From the NCBI GenBank assembly GCA_003149735.1, contig QANA01000076.1:1-7557 (forward strand): a DNA stretch of 7,557 nucleotides. Direction: 5' to 3'. A program made the position numbers and the translations under genes. Below are positions 1-6,329 of the stretch, piece by piece (position 1 is the stretch's first letter; each line of letters starts with the position of its first letter). The notes beneath the pieces were generated by a model. It saw only the letters and a list, made by a program, of their open reading frames with translations. It was not told the DNA's origin and did not search any database. The stretch comes from Clostridiales bacterium (GTDB lineage: Bacteria; Bacillota_A; Clostridia; Christensenellales; Christensenellaceae).

Positions 1-1011
1 CAGGCTCGCCGCTTCGTTGACGACCACTCCCTGATCATTCTTTATCAGTTGTTCTGTCACTGAATGCATCAGAGGAGTTGCCCGAAAAGAAGTGCGCCGC
101 AGATTCATGGCCTCTACACTTCTGGAAAAAATCAAATCGTCATTCACCTGTATGTTGTAATCAGCCATCAGCTTTGAAAAGGACGGCAGCTCTGTAGTAT
201 AAATCTGTAAAGTGCCCTGTTTTGTATTAAAACTGGCCCGATCCAGCAACAGCAATGTACGCCCGCCTTCCTCCATGAATTTCGAAATTGTCTCATATTC
301 ATTGTGTTCCAGGTCTGCTTTGGGTGAGACAATTACCAAAATATCTGTCTTGGCATCAAGTGGTTGCGTATCTGCAGAAGGGTCATAACTGCTTACCTGA
401 AAATTTCCAATATCCAGCATCTGCAAAAAACGGCTCAAGTCCTTTTCGGTTGTTTCTCCATGGCCGGTCAGCAGACGCACATTGCAAAATGCGCCCCGCA
501 CAATGCCCTGTATTGCAGCAGTGATTTTTGCTTCCGCCTTCCATCCCATCTGATTCCCTTCCTCATCCGTCATATAAAAATTTTCATACGCAAATGTGTG
601 GGAAAACGAGTGATCTGCGTTAAAAAAGACAACGCCTTCACTCATTGCAGGTTGTGCCTTCATCTCTGCAGACTGCAGTACTTCCGTAGATATGGAAGTG
701 ACGTGAATATACGGCGATGCCGCCCCATATTTTTCCAATAAAGACTGCACGCGGATATCTTCATTTCCCGGGGAATATACTGCGTAAATATAAATATCTT
801 CTTCCAATTCCTGTAAAATCTTTTTGGTACTGTCAGACAGCGTATAAATATGATTCTTTGTTAAATCCGTTTTCAGAGCATAGCTGCGTTCTATTGCCGG
901 GAACAACAGGTTGGCAACAATCAATAAAAACAGCGACACTCCAAATATAATATTAAAGCCAATCCCCTGTCTGCCATGAATTCGCTCCTTCCAGTTTGTC
1001 CACCATTTCAT
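1..1011 (-). CDS. GldG-like ABC transporter auxiliary protein (3' end beyond the window)
   Basis: An open frame of 337 codons runs from an ATG at 1011-1009 to the left window edge without a stop, so the C-terminus is missing. One transmembrane helix (about residues 17-39) anchors a large extracytoplasmic domain. Just after it, 'DLTKNHIYTLSDSTKKIL' (49-66) matches the DLT..x.YsLSd.T motif of GldG/ABC-auxiliary proteins. Further family signatures are 'LTGHGE' (181-186) and the hydrophobic strands 'DILVIVSPKADL' (223-234) and 'EEGGRTLLLLD' (247-257), which form an IFT52/GldG-like fold. The start overlaps the stop of the upstream permease gene as ATGA, implying translational coupling, and a GGAGG lies about 11 bases upstream. 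In Bacteroidetes GldG belongs to the GldA-GldF-GldG gliding complex. In Clostridia the substrate is unknown and gliding should not be assumed. Family assignment is firm; the transported substrate cannot be read from sequence. Confidence 0.85.
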   Translation of the reverse strand, partial: MKWWTNWKERIHGRQGIGFNIIFGVSLFLLIVANLLFPAIERSYALKTDLTKNHIYTLSDSTKKILQELEEDIYIYAVYSPGNEDIRVQSLLEKYGAASPYIHVTSISTEVLQSAEMKAQPAMSEGVVFFNADHSFSHTFAYENFYMTDEEGNQMGWKAEAKITAAIQGIVRGAFCNVRLLTGHGETTEKDLSRFLQMLDIGNFQVSSYDPSADTQPLDAKTDILVIVSPKADLEHNEYETISKFMEEGGRTLLLLDRASFNTKQGTLQIYTTELPSFSKLMADYNIQVNDDLIFSRSVEAMNLRRTSFRATPLMHSVTEQLIKNDQGVVVNEAASL

Positions 1012-1718
1012 GCTCTTCTCTGCCTCCATATTCGCAAAACCTGCATAGCCAGCAATTGAAAGAGAATTGTCGCCGAAACCAAATAAAGCACAGCCGAATA
1101 GCTGAGCAATCCCTTCTGGAAAGCTTCAAAACGGCTGAACAACGAAATAAAAGAAATTAATTCACGGATCCAGATATTTCCCATATAGGGCAGTAAGGCA
1201 TCCAGCATCCACCAGGCAAATAATCCTGTCACCGTCACCAACAGCGCTCGAAATCCATGGGAAGACATAGAAGAAATCCATATGCCAAATGCACAGACCG
1301 CGCTGCCCAGCAGCAACACGCCGCCATACAAAAGCAATGCTTCTGTCCAATAGATGCCCGAAAGCAGCAACATACCCATAGGCAGCAACAGCGTTACTCC
1401 AGAAAATACTGCAAAAGTCAGAAAGGCTGCCACATATTTTGCACATACTACATTGTACATACTGATTGCCGAAGAAAAGAGCAACCGATCCGTCCCATTA
1501 TATTTCTCTGCCGCAAAACTATCCATCGTAAGCAGCGGGATAAATAAGAGCAGCGTAAACGCCACTTCTGCAAATATGGACTGAATCGAAGAAATTTCCA
1601 CGGAAAAAAGAATTCCGCTGAATCGAATTCCCGAATAGAGCGTCAATCCTGTGCCAATCATATATAACAGAATGTTATGAAAATAGCTCCGTATCTCTTT
1701 ATGGATGATTGCCTTCAT
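1008..1718 (-). CDS. ABC-2 type permease, GldF-like
   Basis: A 236-residue integral membrane protein with about six predicted helices (roughly 15-36, 48-66, 95-119, 125-148, 158-178, 207-229). The stretch after helix 2, 'PLLTMDSFAAEKYNGTDRLL' (61-80), is the hallmark of this permease family (PLLTMR.FAEEKR.GT.ELLL in relatives), followed by 'AKYVAA' in place of the usual GKF.AA. Length is typical for a GldF-like half permease. It starts four bases after the ATPase stop codon, with a GGGGAGG site inside the 3' end of the ATPase gene, and its stop overlaps the start of the GldG-like gene. The three genes therefore form one transcription and translation unit. It should form the membrane channel of a tripartite ABC-2 exporter together with the two neighbours. 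The substrate is unknown. Confidence 0.88.
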   Translation of the reverse strand: MKAIIHKEIRSYFHNILLYMIGTGLTLYSGIRFSGILFSVEISSIQSIFAEVAFTLLLFIPLLTMDSFAAEKYNGTDRLLFSSAISMYNVVCAKYVAAFLTFAVFSGVTLLLPMGMLLLSGIYWTEALLLYGGVLLLGSAVCAFGIWISSMSSHGFRALLVTVTGLFAWWMLDALLPYMGNIWIRELISFISLFSRFEAFQKGLLSYSAVLYLVSATILFQLLAMQVLRIWRQRRA

Positions 1719-1722
1719 GCGC

Positions 1723-2670
1723 CTATCTGCCCTCCCCCTGATTCTGGCCGGTCAGCTGCAAAAAAATATCTTCCGGAGAAATATTCAGATAGCGCATTTC
1801 CAGCACGGGCACTTTGAAAGTCGCTGCCGCAAACCATATCTGTCTGCGGATATCTATCCCCTCCTCCGCATGAATCAAGACATCCCAAACACCTTTTTCC
1901 GGTGCGCATTGAAAATCCAGATTCAGTATTCCCGGAATAAATTGAAATGCGGCTTTCACCTGCGAAGGCGCGCAGGCAATTCTCAGCCGCAGCCGGGCCC
2001 CTGTATTTTTCATGGCAAAAAAATTTTCACCGGCAGTTGACGCCATCTTACCCTTATTGAGAATAATCGTGCGCTTACATATCTCCGAAAAACCGGAAAT
2101 GGAATCGGAGGCCACTATCAATGTCAGCCGCTGTGCCACAGCCTTTAAAAAGTTCTGATACACTGCGATTTCATCCATACGCAACCCATAGAACGGTTGA
2201 TCTATCAGCAGCAGCTTGGGTTCCGTCGCCAGAGCCGCCGCAACTGCAACTTTGGCCCGATCCAGCGTATTCAGCGATTGTATGGGATAAGCTGCCAGGC
2301 TTTCGATCCCTGCAAAGCGCATCGCCTCTGCTACCTTTTTTTTACATTTTCCATTTTTCCGATGATTGAGACCACCAACAAACAGCGCATATTCCTCCAC
2401 GGTCATTTCCGGATATAACCCGCCGCCCGTCGGAATATAGGCGATCTGACGGCGATACAGAGAGGGGTGCTTATGCAGATCGACACCGCATAGTTCCACA
2501 TGGCCTGTATAGCGCAACATGTACCCTGAAATAATATCTAATAGAGTCGTTTTTCCGGAGGCAGACATACCAAAAATTCCCGTAGTTTCCCCCGGGGCAA
2601 TATGAAAAGAAATGCCGCTCAGCGCGGCAGTATCTCCATAATGTTTTGAAATATTTTTCACAGTCAGCAT
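1723..2670 (-). CDS. ABC transporter ATP-binding subunit with degenerate catalytic motifs
   Basis: 315 residues: an N-terminal nucleotide-binding domain (about 1-215) and a C-terminal domain typical of ABC-2 exporter ATPases, ending '..NISPEDIFLQLTGQ'. ATP-contact features are kept: aromatic Y11, P-loop 'GMSASGKTT' (34-42, with K40 and T41) and Walker B 'LLLID' (153-157). Most catalytic motifs are not. The Q-loop reads 'YIPTGGGLYPEMT', with Gly82 where Gln is expected. The signature LSGGQ/LSKGY reads 'LNTLD' (133-137). The Walker B glutamate is Gln158. The D-loop GLDP reads 'GLRM' (162-165). The H-loop His is Asp189 ('ASDSIS'). The fold and alignment are clear, so these are substitutions rather than frameshift effects. 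It leads the operon, with AGGGAAG about 10 bases before the ATG. Known family chemistry predicts little or no ATP hydrolysis, but ATP binding and Glu-to-Gln-type dimer trapping remain possible. Whether it pairs with an intact ATPase encoded elsewhere cannot be seen. Confidence 0.9.
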   Translation of the reverse strand: MLTVKNISKHYGDTAALSGISFHIAPGETTGIFGMSASGKTTLLDIISGYMLRYTGHVELCGVDLHKHPSLYRRQIAYIPTGGGLYPEMTVEEYALFVGGLNHRKNGKCKKKVAEAMRFAGIESLAAYPIQSLNTLDRAKVAVAAALATEPKLLLIDQPFYGLRMDEIAVYQNFLKAVAQRLTLIVASDSISGFSEICKRTIILNKGKMASTAGENFFAMKNTGARLRLRIACAPSQVKAAFQFIPGILNLDFQCAPEKGVWDVLIHAEEGIDIRRQIWFAAATFKVPVLEMRYLNISPEDIFLQLTGQNQGEGR

Positions 2671-2707
2671 ATCGGATACACTTCCCTAAATAAATTTCTA
2701 TAAGAAA

Positions 2708-2716
2708 ATTATATCA
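2708..2716 (-). promoter_or_regulatory. Probable extended -10 promoter of the ABC operon
   Basis: On the minus strand the sequence reads TGATATAAT: a perfect TATAAT (2713-2708) preceded by the TG of an extended -10 element. No good -35 lies at 17 bases. The predicted transcript start near 2701 leaves a 5' leader of about 30 bases before the ATPase ATG. Inferred from motif only. Confidence 0.5.
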
Positions 2717-2774
2717 AAGGCCGTATTTTCCCGGTGTAAATAAATTATGAATAAACACGTTCCCGCAAAAGGGA

Positions 2775-2804
2775 GGTATTTTTTTGCCGTCCGCGCGATA
2801 CATA
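2775..2804 (+). promoter_or_regulatory. sipL: Possible sigma-E-type promoter of sipL
   Basis: GGTATT (2775-2780) and GATACATA (2797-2804) with a 16-base spacer loosely resemble the -35 and CATACA-T -10 elements of sporulation sigma-E promoters. SipL-type genes are expected to be mother-cell genes, which makes the position reasonable. The spacer is slightly long and the first -10 base is G rather than C, so this is tentative. Confidence 0.3.
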
Positions 2805-2835
2805 TAAGTAAGCCGAAGAATGCAGAGCAAAATGC

Positions 2836-2840
2836 GGAGG
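2836..2840 (+). promoter_or_regulatory. sipL: Ribosome binding site that fixes the sipL start
   Basis: GGAGG lies five bases before the ATG at 2846-2848. The upstream in-frame ATG at 2747 is preceded only by AT-rich sequence without a Shine-Dalgarno site, and the 33 residues it would add look non-coding. The start at 2846 is therefore preferred. Confidence 0.8.
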
Positions 2841-2845
2841 TAAAT

Positions 2846-4360
2846 ATGAATTTAAATGTCAAAACAATTACTGCTGAAAACAGCAGATGGATCGCCGGCT
2901 CTCAAATTTTAGTCGAAGGGGTTTTGGGAATTCCGGGAGAGTTAGAACCAATCGAAACAATCCTGGAGGTTTCAGGCACCAGCGAAATCACAGAATCGCG
3001 CATCGAAGAGGGGAAAATCCTTCTTCGGGGCATTGCTTATTTCAAGGTGTTGTATCTCAATACTGAGGGAGAATTTTCGGGCTTTGATGCGGAAAGTCCT
3101 TTTTCTCAAACTTTGGATTTTACAGATGCTTTACCCGATGCCAAATTGCTGGCCTGGAGTGAGCTGCGCGATATCTCTTATCATCAGGCAGATGGCCGTA
3201 ACCTCTCCATCAAGGGTATTGTAGAAGCAGATCTTTATGCTGCCGGAAATCAAATATATCAGATTCTGGATGGTCAGTCGCGCGAAAAATATATGCAAAC
3301 CCGGGAACGAGATCTTCCTTTTTCCCAAATCGGATGCATGAATGCCAGCAAATCCTATGTCAGTGCTCAAGTACGTGTTCCGCAAAGTATGCCGACCGTC
3401 AAGCGTGTCCTTTCCGAGCGTGGATATGCTATGTTGCGGAAGACGGTGGCAGAAGATGGTCGAGCAGCAGTAGAGGGGGATCTCAAAATATTTATCATTT
3501 ATGAAAGTACCGATAAAAATGCGCCCCTGCAATATTTTGAAGAAACGCTTCCCTTTGGTGAAGTCATACGCGATGATGCCTTACGCACAGGTTCCAAGGT
3601 ATTTTGCATTGCCAATCTGGAAACGTTGGCAACCGAGCCCGATGCCGAAGATATGGATATCCTCAATATTTCCGCCGCTATCGGCCTTTGCCTGATAGGC
3701 AGGCGGCACGAGACCGTCCGCATCATAGAAGATTTATATGATGAGAAAAGAGATGTTCAGTTGGATTATACTTCTATCGGTACCTGTAATATTTCCGAAG
3801 GCGAATGTATGAAAAAAATCCTTCGGCTCAGCGCCGAGATTCCCTCGGCCGCACCGGAAGTCTCCCGCATCCTCTTTTCCAGCGCTTACCCGACGATTCT
3901 TTCTTCCAAAGAGGAAAGCGGCATACTTTCCATGGATGGCATTATGACGCTTTTGCTCTGTTATACCACTTCACAGGCAGGTATCCGCAGCTTGAAGCTG
4001 CAAATTCCTTTTGAAACAGAAGTCTCCTACGAGAAGAAATTACCGGATAGTGAGCTACTTATCCGCTGCTTTGGCGAATATGCCCTCTGCGAAGGCTCCG
4101 GTCGAGAACTCGAAATCAAATGTTGCCTGGATCTGTGTATCTGGGAAGTAGAAACACAGCAGGCACAGGCCGTTTGTTCTGCCACGTTTTCAGAGATGGT
4201 CTCTCCCAAGCAATGTGGCATTATCATTTATTATGCCGATGGCAAAGAAACGCTTTGGGATGTCGCAAAAAAATTCCGAGTCGCCCCTGACACCATTCGC
4301 AACGCGACTCCGGAAGATACAATTGTAAAAGGTCAGAAACTCATATTAATCAGCCGGTAA
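2846..4360 (+). CDS. sipL: SipL-like spore coat morphogenesis protein (DUF3794/SPOCS and LysM domains)
   Basis: From the ATG at 2846 the protein has 504 residues, close to the length of Clostridioides difficile SipL. It has no signal peptide or membrane helix, as expected for a mother-cell cytosolic protein. DUF3794 (SPOCS) repeats fill most of the chain. The first includes 'GIAYFKVLYLNTEGEFSGFD', and later copies include 'ALLRK..'-like and 'MTLLLCYTTSQAGIRSLKLQ'-type strands. The last 46 residues (459-504) form a LysM domain, with 'ETLWDVAKKFRVAPDTIR' and 'VKGQKLILI'. In C. difficile, SipL binds the coat ATPase SpoIVA and tethers the coat around the forespore; the LysM domain is reported to mediate this rather than peptidoglycan binding. 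The gene stands alone, divergent from the ABC operon and followed by a tRNA gene. Another DUF3794/LysM paralogue is the main alternative; the domain order favours SipL. It implies that the host forms endospores. Confidence 0.82.
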   Translation: MNLNVKTITAENSRWIAGSQILVEGVLGIPGELEPIETILEVSGTSEITESRIEEGKILLRGIAYFKVLYLNTEGEFSGFDAESPFSQTLDFTDALPDAKLLAWSELRDISYHQADGRNLSIKGIVEADLYAAGNQIYQILDGQSREKYMQTRERDLPFSQIGCMNASKSYVSAQVRVPQSMPTVKRVLSERGYAMLRKTVAEDGRAAVEGDLKIFIIYESTDKNAPLQYFEETLPFGEVIRDDALRTGSKVFCIANLETLATEPDAEDMDILNISAAIGLCLIGRRHETVRIIEDLYDEKRDVQLDYTSIGTCNISEGECMKKILRLSAEIPSAAPEVSRILFSSAYPTILSSKEESGILSMDGIMTLLLCYTTSQAGIRSLKLQIPFETEVSYEKKLPDSELLIRCFGEYALCEGSGRELEIKCCLDLCIWEVETQQAQAVCSATFSEMVSPKQCGIIIYYADGKETLWDVAKKFRVAPDTIRNATPEDTIVKGQKLILISR

Positions 4361-4400
4361 AAAGCGAAAAATGCTCTTTCCCAATTGTGGAAAAAGGGAC

Positions 4401-4429
4401 TTGACACCTCTTCCTCCAGTCATTATAAT
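4401..4429 (+). promoter_or_regulatory. Consensus sigma-A promoter of tRNA-Ser
   Basis: Perfect TTGACA (4401-4406) and perfect TATAAT (4424-4429) are separated by the optimal 17 bases. Transcription should start near 4436, about 16 bases before the mature tRNA. Such strength is typical of stable-RNA genes. Confidence 0.9.
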
Positions 4430-4451
4430 AATAAGGCAGTGACATTGAGCT

Positions 4452-4543
4452 GGAGTGGTATCGAAGAGGTCATAACGAGCACGACTGGAAATCGTGTTGC
4501 CGTGATGAGCGGCACGCGGGTTCGAATCCCGCCCACTCCGCCA
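4452..4543 (+). tRNA. tRNA-Ser, anticodon GGA (reads UCC and UCU), CCA encoded
   Basis: A class II tRNA of 92 bases including CCA. The acceptor stem GGAGTGG (4452-4458) pairs perfectly with CCACTCC (4533-4539); the discriminator is G4540 and CCA is 4541-4543. The anticodon stem CACGA/TCGTG encloses the loop CTGGAAA, with anticodon GGA at 4487-4489. The long variable arm TGCCG/CGGCA (about 4498-4514) identifies a serine tRNA. The T arm GCGGG-TTCGAAT-CCCGC occupies 4516-4532. It is transcribed alone, with its own promoter and terminator. Confidence 0.97.
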
Positions 4544-4563
4544 ACAAGATAGCTCTTTACTTC

Positions 4564-4601
4564 ATATTGCAATTCATGAAAATGGATTGCAATATTTTTT
4601 T
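4564..4601 (+). terminator. Intrinsic terminator of tRNA-Ser
   Basis: A 14-pair stem (4564-4577 with 4582-4595, including one G-T pair) is closed by a GAAA tetraloop (4578-4581) and followed by a run of seven T (4595-4601). It lies 20 bases after the tRNA CCA end. Confidence 0.92.
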
Positions 4602-4626
4602 GCTATCCGATTCTCCCCCCTCACCG

Positions 4627-4640
4627 ATTTTCGCGAAAAT
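4627..4640 (+). promoter_or_regulatory. Perfect 14-base palindrome, candidate operator
   Basis: ATTTTCGCGAAAAT is a perfect palindrome with no loop, ending four bases before the -35 element of the LuxR-type regulator gene. Its centre falls near -45 from the predicted start site, a position used by activators. No regulator can be assigned, and short AT-flanked palindromes also occur by chance. Confidence 0.35.
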
Positions 4641-4643
4641 ATT

Positions 4644-4672
4644 TTGAAAACAGGTAAACAATCTGTTAATAT
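4644..4672 (+). promoter_or_regulatory. Probable promoter of the membrane LuxR-type regulator gene
   Basis: TTGAAA (4644-4649), a 17-base spacer, then TAATAT (4667-4672) preceded by TG (4664-4665), which makes an extended -10. The predicted start near 4679 gives a leader of about 38 bases to the ATG at 4717. Confidence 0.55.
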
Positions 4673-4716
4673 ATTGATACACGATTTTTCATGATGCGTT
4701 TCAGGGAGATACCCTT

Positions 4717-6138
4717 ATGATATATAATATCAGTTTTGATATATGTGCATTGATTATTTCTGCATTTTCTTTATTTATTATCATTTCCCGAAAGGGATTG
4801 CAGCGGGAATCCAACCGTCTTTTAATGTATGTGATCATTCTAGCGCTCATTTCCGCCGTTTTTGACATTTGGAGTTCGGTGGCCAACTCTTACGTCTATC
4901 ATTACAGCTATTTATATCGCGACATACTCAACTATATCTTTTTATTTGCGCATACCAGTACGGCTGCCTTGTTTGCCTGGTACATGGTATCTCTATTAGT
5001 GTTGCGCCCACGTTTCACTCCCTGGCTGACCGCTCTCTTTTTTTTGCCGCAAACTTTAGGAGCTGCCCTGCCTTTGCTTTTAAATCCCTTTTTCCGCTGG
5101 GTTTTCTATTACGATGCAGCTCGTATATATTCTCATGGTTTCATGATTTATGTCCTTTATGCAACGGGTTATTTCTATATGCTGCTTTGCGTATATCTGG
5201 CCGTGCGTTTTCGCCATCTGTTGCTGAAATCCCAGCAAAATATGGCGTTTCTATTGCTCATATTCAGCATCCTGCCCATTGGTATACAGCAATTTTTTAT
5301 GCCGCACCAACTTTTGGAGCTCTTTTTCCAATCCATCGGCATATTCGGTTTTCTGACTACGGTGGAGGATTTCGACCGTATTTACAACCCCGCTACCAAT
5401 ACCTATAACCGAACCGCTTTTTTGCACGATATTCCTTTGGCCAAGGAAAGCGATATTCCGCTCTCCCTCCTAATTGTGAAGCTCTCCCGCCCATACTATT
5501 GGGAAATCGCTTCTTTGGATACCGGATATGCCAATGCTTTTTTGGCCAAAATTGCCGAATTGCTCGGCAAGGTTTCTAAAAAGGCTATGCTTTATAACTG
5601 TGAACACGGGCATTTTGCAGTATTGTGTTCTCATATTCCAAACCTTTCACAGTCTGCTTATCAATGTTTTTCCGAAAACTGGATCTATCGCGGGCATGAT
5701 ACTTCCTTCCCGATGCAGATTTTTACGGTCGATATCTCTGCAGAAAACTTTTCGGCTGAAGAGATTCTGCGCATCATCGATCAACCGTATCTGGAAAAGC
5801 CCTCTCAGCCTGTGATCGCTGCGTTCACGGAAATTGCCCCCACTACAAATACTATCCCGGATGCATTTGCTTCCGACCTTCAATTGATGTTGGATGATTT
5901 TATTGAAAGCGCATCCTCATTAACCCCTGCGGAGCGGAATGTCCTGCAATATTATATCCGCGGGCATGAGATTTCAGAGATTCCCTCTCTGGCTTATATC
6001 AGCATCAACACCGTACGCAAACATAATAAGAATATCTATCGCAAACTCGGCGTGGATACTCGAGACGAATTGTTAATCTATATTGATTTGCTGCGCCGCA
6101 GCCAACGTCTGGAAGATTTGCTTAGGCTGCTCCAATAA
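4717..6138 (+). CDS. Membrane-bound one-component regulator: 7TM, degenerate GGDEF, LuxR-type HTH
   Basis: 473 residues. The N-terminal half holds about seven hydrophobic helices (roughly 6-24, 36-53, 69-96, 104-122, 139-162, 177-195, 202-215), like the 7TM sensor modules of many Clostridial GGDEF proteins. Next, 'RIYNPATNTYNRTAFLHDI' (221-239) is recognisably the start of a GGDEF domain (D.LTGLYNR.AFL). The active-site segment reads 'LYNCEHGHFAVL' (292-303), with EHGHF where GGDEF belongs, and the metal-binding aspartates are also replaced. Residues 402-461 are a LuxR/GerE helix-turn-helix, beginning 'LTPAERNVLQYYIRGHEI' and with the recognition region 'NTVRKHNKNIYRKLGV' (431-446). AGGGAG eight bases upstream supports the ATG. 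The architecture predicts a membrane-tethered transcription factor that senses a ligand or membrane state without phosphorelay. Cyclic-di-GMP synthesis is very unlikely. Its regulon is unknown; the downstream lipoprotein gene is the closest candidate. Confidence 0.85.
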   Translation: MIYNISFDICALIISAFSLFIIISRKGLQRESNRLLMYVIILALISAVFDIWSSVANSYVYHYSYLYRDILNYIFLFAHTSTAALFAWYMVSLLVLRPRFTPWLTALFFLPQTLGAALPLLLNPFFRWVFYYDAARIYSHGFMIYVLYATGYFYMLLCVYLAVRFRHLLLKSQQNMAFLLLIFSILPIGIQQFFMPHQLLELFFQSIGIFGFLTTVEDFDRIYNPATNTYNRTAFLHDIPLAKESDIPLSLLIVKLSRPYYWEIASLDTGYANAFLAKIAELLGKVSKKAMLYNCEHGHFAVLCSHIPNLSQSAYQCFSENWIYRGHDTSFPMQIFTVDISAENFSAEEILRIIDQPYLEKPSQPVIAAFTEIAPTTNTIPDAFASDLQLMLDDFIESASSLTPAERNVLQYYIRGHEISEIPSLAYISINTVRKHNKNIYRKLGVDTRDELLIYIDLLRRSQRLEDLLRLLQ

Positions 6139-6176
6139 TCGGCCCGGGAAAACGGGCAGGCGGTAATTCCCGCCGA
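6139..6176 (+). other. GC-rich RNA hairpin just after the regulator stop codon
   Basis: TCGG (6139-6142) pairs with CCGA (6173-6176) and CGGGAA (6145-6150) with TTCCCG (6167-6172), giving a ten-pair stem with a two-C bulge. The loop contains GGGCAGG (6154-6160), which is complementary to CCTGCCC (6213-6219) in the 3' arm of the following terminator. There is no T-run, so it is not itself a terminator. It may stabilise the mRNA end or modulate the terminator. Confidence 0.4.
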
Positions 6177-6191
6177 GAAATACTGCATTCT

Positions 6192-6227
6192 GGCAGGGTA
6201 TCTTTCCGATACCCTGCCCTTTTATTC
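6192..6227 (+). terminator. Intrinsic terminator after the regulator gene
   Basis: A perfect 11-pair stem, GGCAGGGTATC with GATACCCTGCC (6192-6202 and 6208-6218), has a five-base TTTCC loop and is followed by CTTTTATT. It should end the regulator transcript about 50 bases past the stop codon and separate it from the lipoprotein gene. Confidence 0.9.
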
Positions 6228-6241
6228 CTTTCAAACGACAA

Positions 6242-6258
6242 AGTACCCTTGGGATACT
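6242..6258 (+). promoter_or_regulatory. Imperfect 17-base palindrome, candidate activator site
   Basis: AGTACCCTTGGGATACT has seven of eight half-site positions paired if one G-T is counted, with one C-A mismatch. It is centred near 6250, about -43 from the start site predicted by TATACT (6281-6286), the classic placement for LuxR-family activators at promoters with a poor -35. Binding by the adjacent LuxR-type protein is inference. Confidence 0.35.
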
Positions 6259-6280
6259 ATCTTTTTACGACGTTTTTTAC

Positions 6281-6286
6281 TATACT
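6281..6286 (+). promoter_or_regulatory. Probable -10 element of the lipoprotein gene
   Basis: TATACT is a five-of-six match to TATAAT. The base run at the expected -35 (around 6258-6263, TATCTT) is a poor match, suggesting an activator-dependent promoter. The predicted transcript start is near 6293, giving a leader of about 37 bases. Confidence 0.45.
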
Positions 6287-6329
6287 AACTTTGAAATTCG
6301 TTTACATTTAGTAAAGAAAGGAAGACAAC

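Noticed and set aside
288..950. Plus-strand open frames over the left end
   Set aside because: They lie antisense to the continuous 337-codon GldG-like frame, lack ribosome binding sites and resemble no protein family.
2771..2807. Tiny leader ORF (GGGAGG then TTG at 2784, seven codons and TAA)
   Set aside because: It is too short to judge, uses a TTG start and has no sign of a regulatory function; the purine run may be chance.
2747..2845. N-terminal extension of SipL from the ATG at 2747
   Set aside because: There is no Shine-Dalgarno site before it and the residues look non-coding; GGAGG fixes the start at 2846.
4376..4395. Weak inverted repeat between sipL and the tRNA promoter, as a sipL terminator
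   Set aside because: Only a few pairs form, with mismatches and no T-run. No convincing sipL terminator was found; transcription may run to the tRNA terminator.
4452..4601. tRNA-Ser as the attachment site of an integrated element
   Set aside because: No integrase, no direct repeat of the tRNA 3' end and no change in gene character is visible in the window.
4717..6138. Active diguanylate cyclase
   Set aside because: The active-site motif is EHGHF instead of GGDEF and the metal-binding aspartates are replaced.
4627..6258. Shared operator between the 4627 and 6242 palindromes
   Set aside because: The two dyads have unrelated half-sites (ATTTTCG versus AGTACCC), so they do not support binding by one common regulator.
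6301..6315. TTTACATTTAGTAAA inverted repeat in the lipoprotein leader
   Set aside because: The arms are five bases and AT-rich, and the hairpin would be very weak; chance is the simplest explanation.
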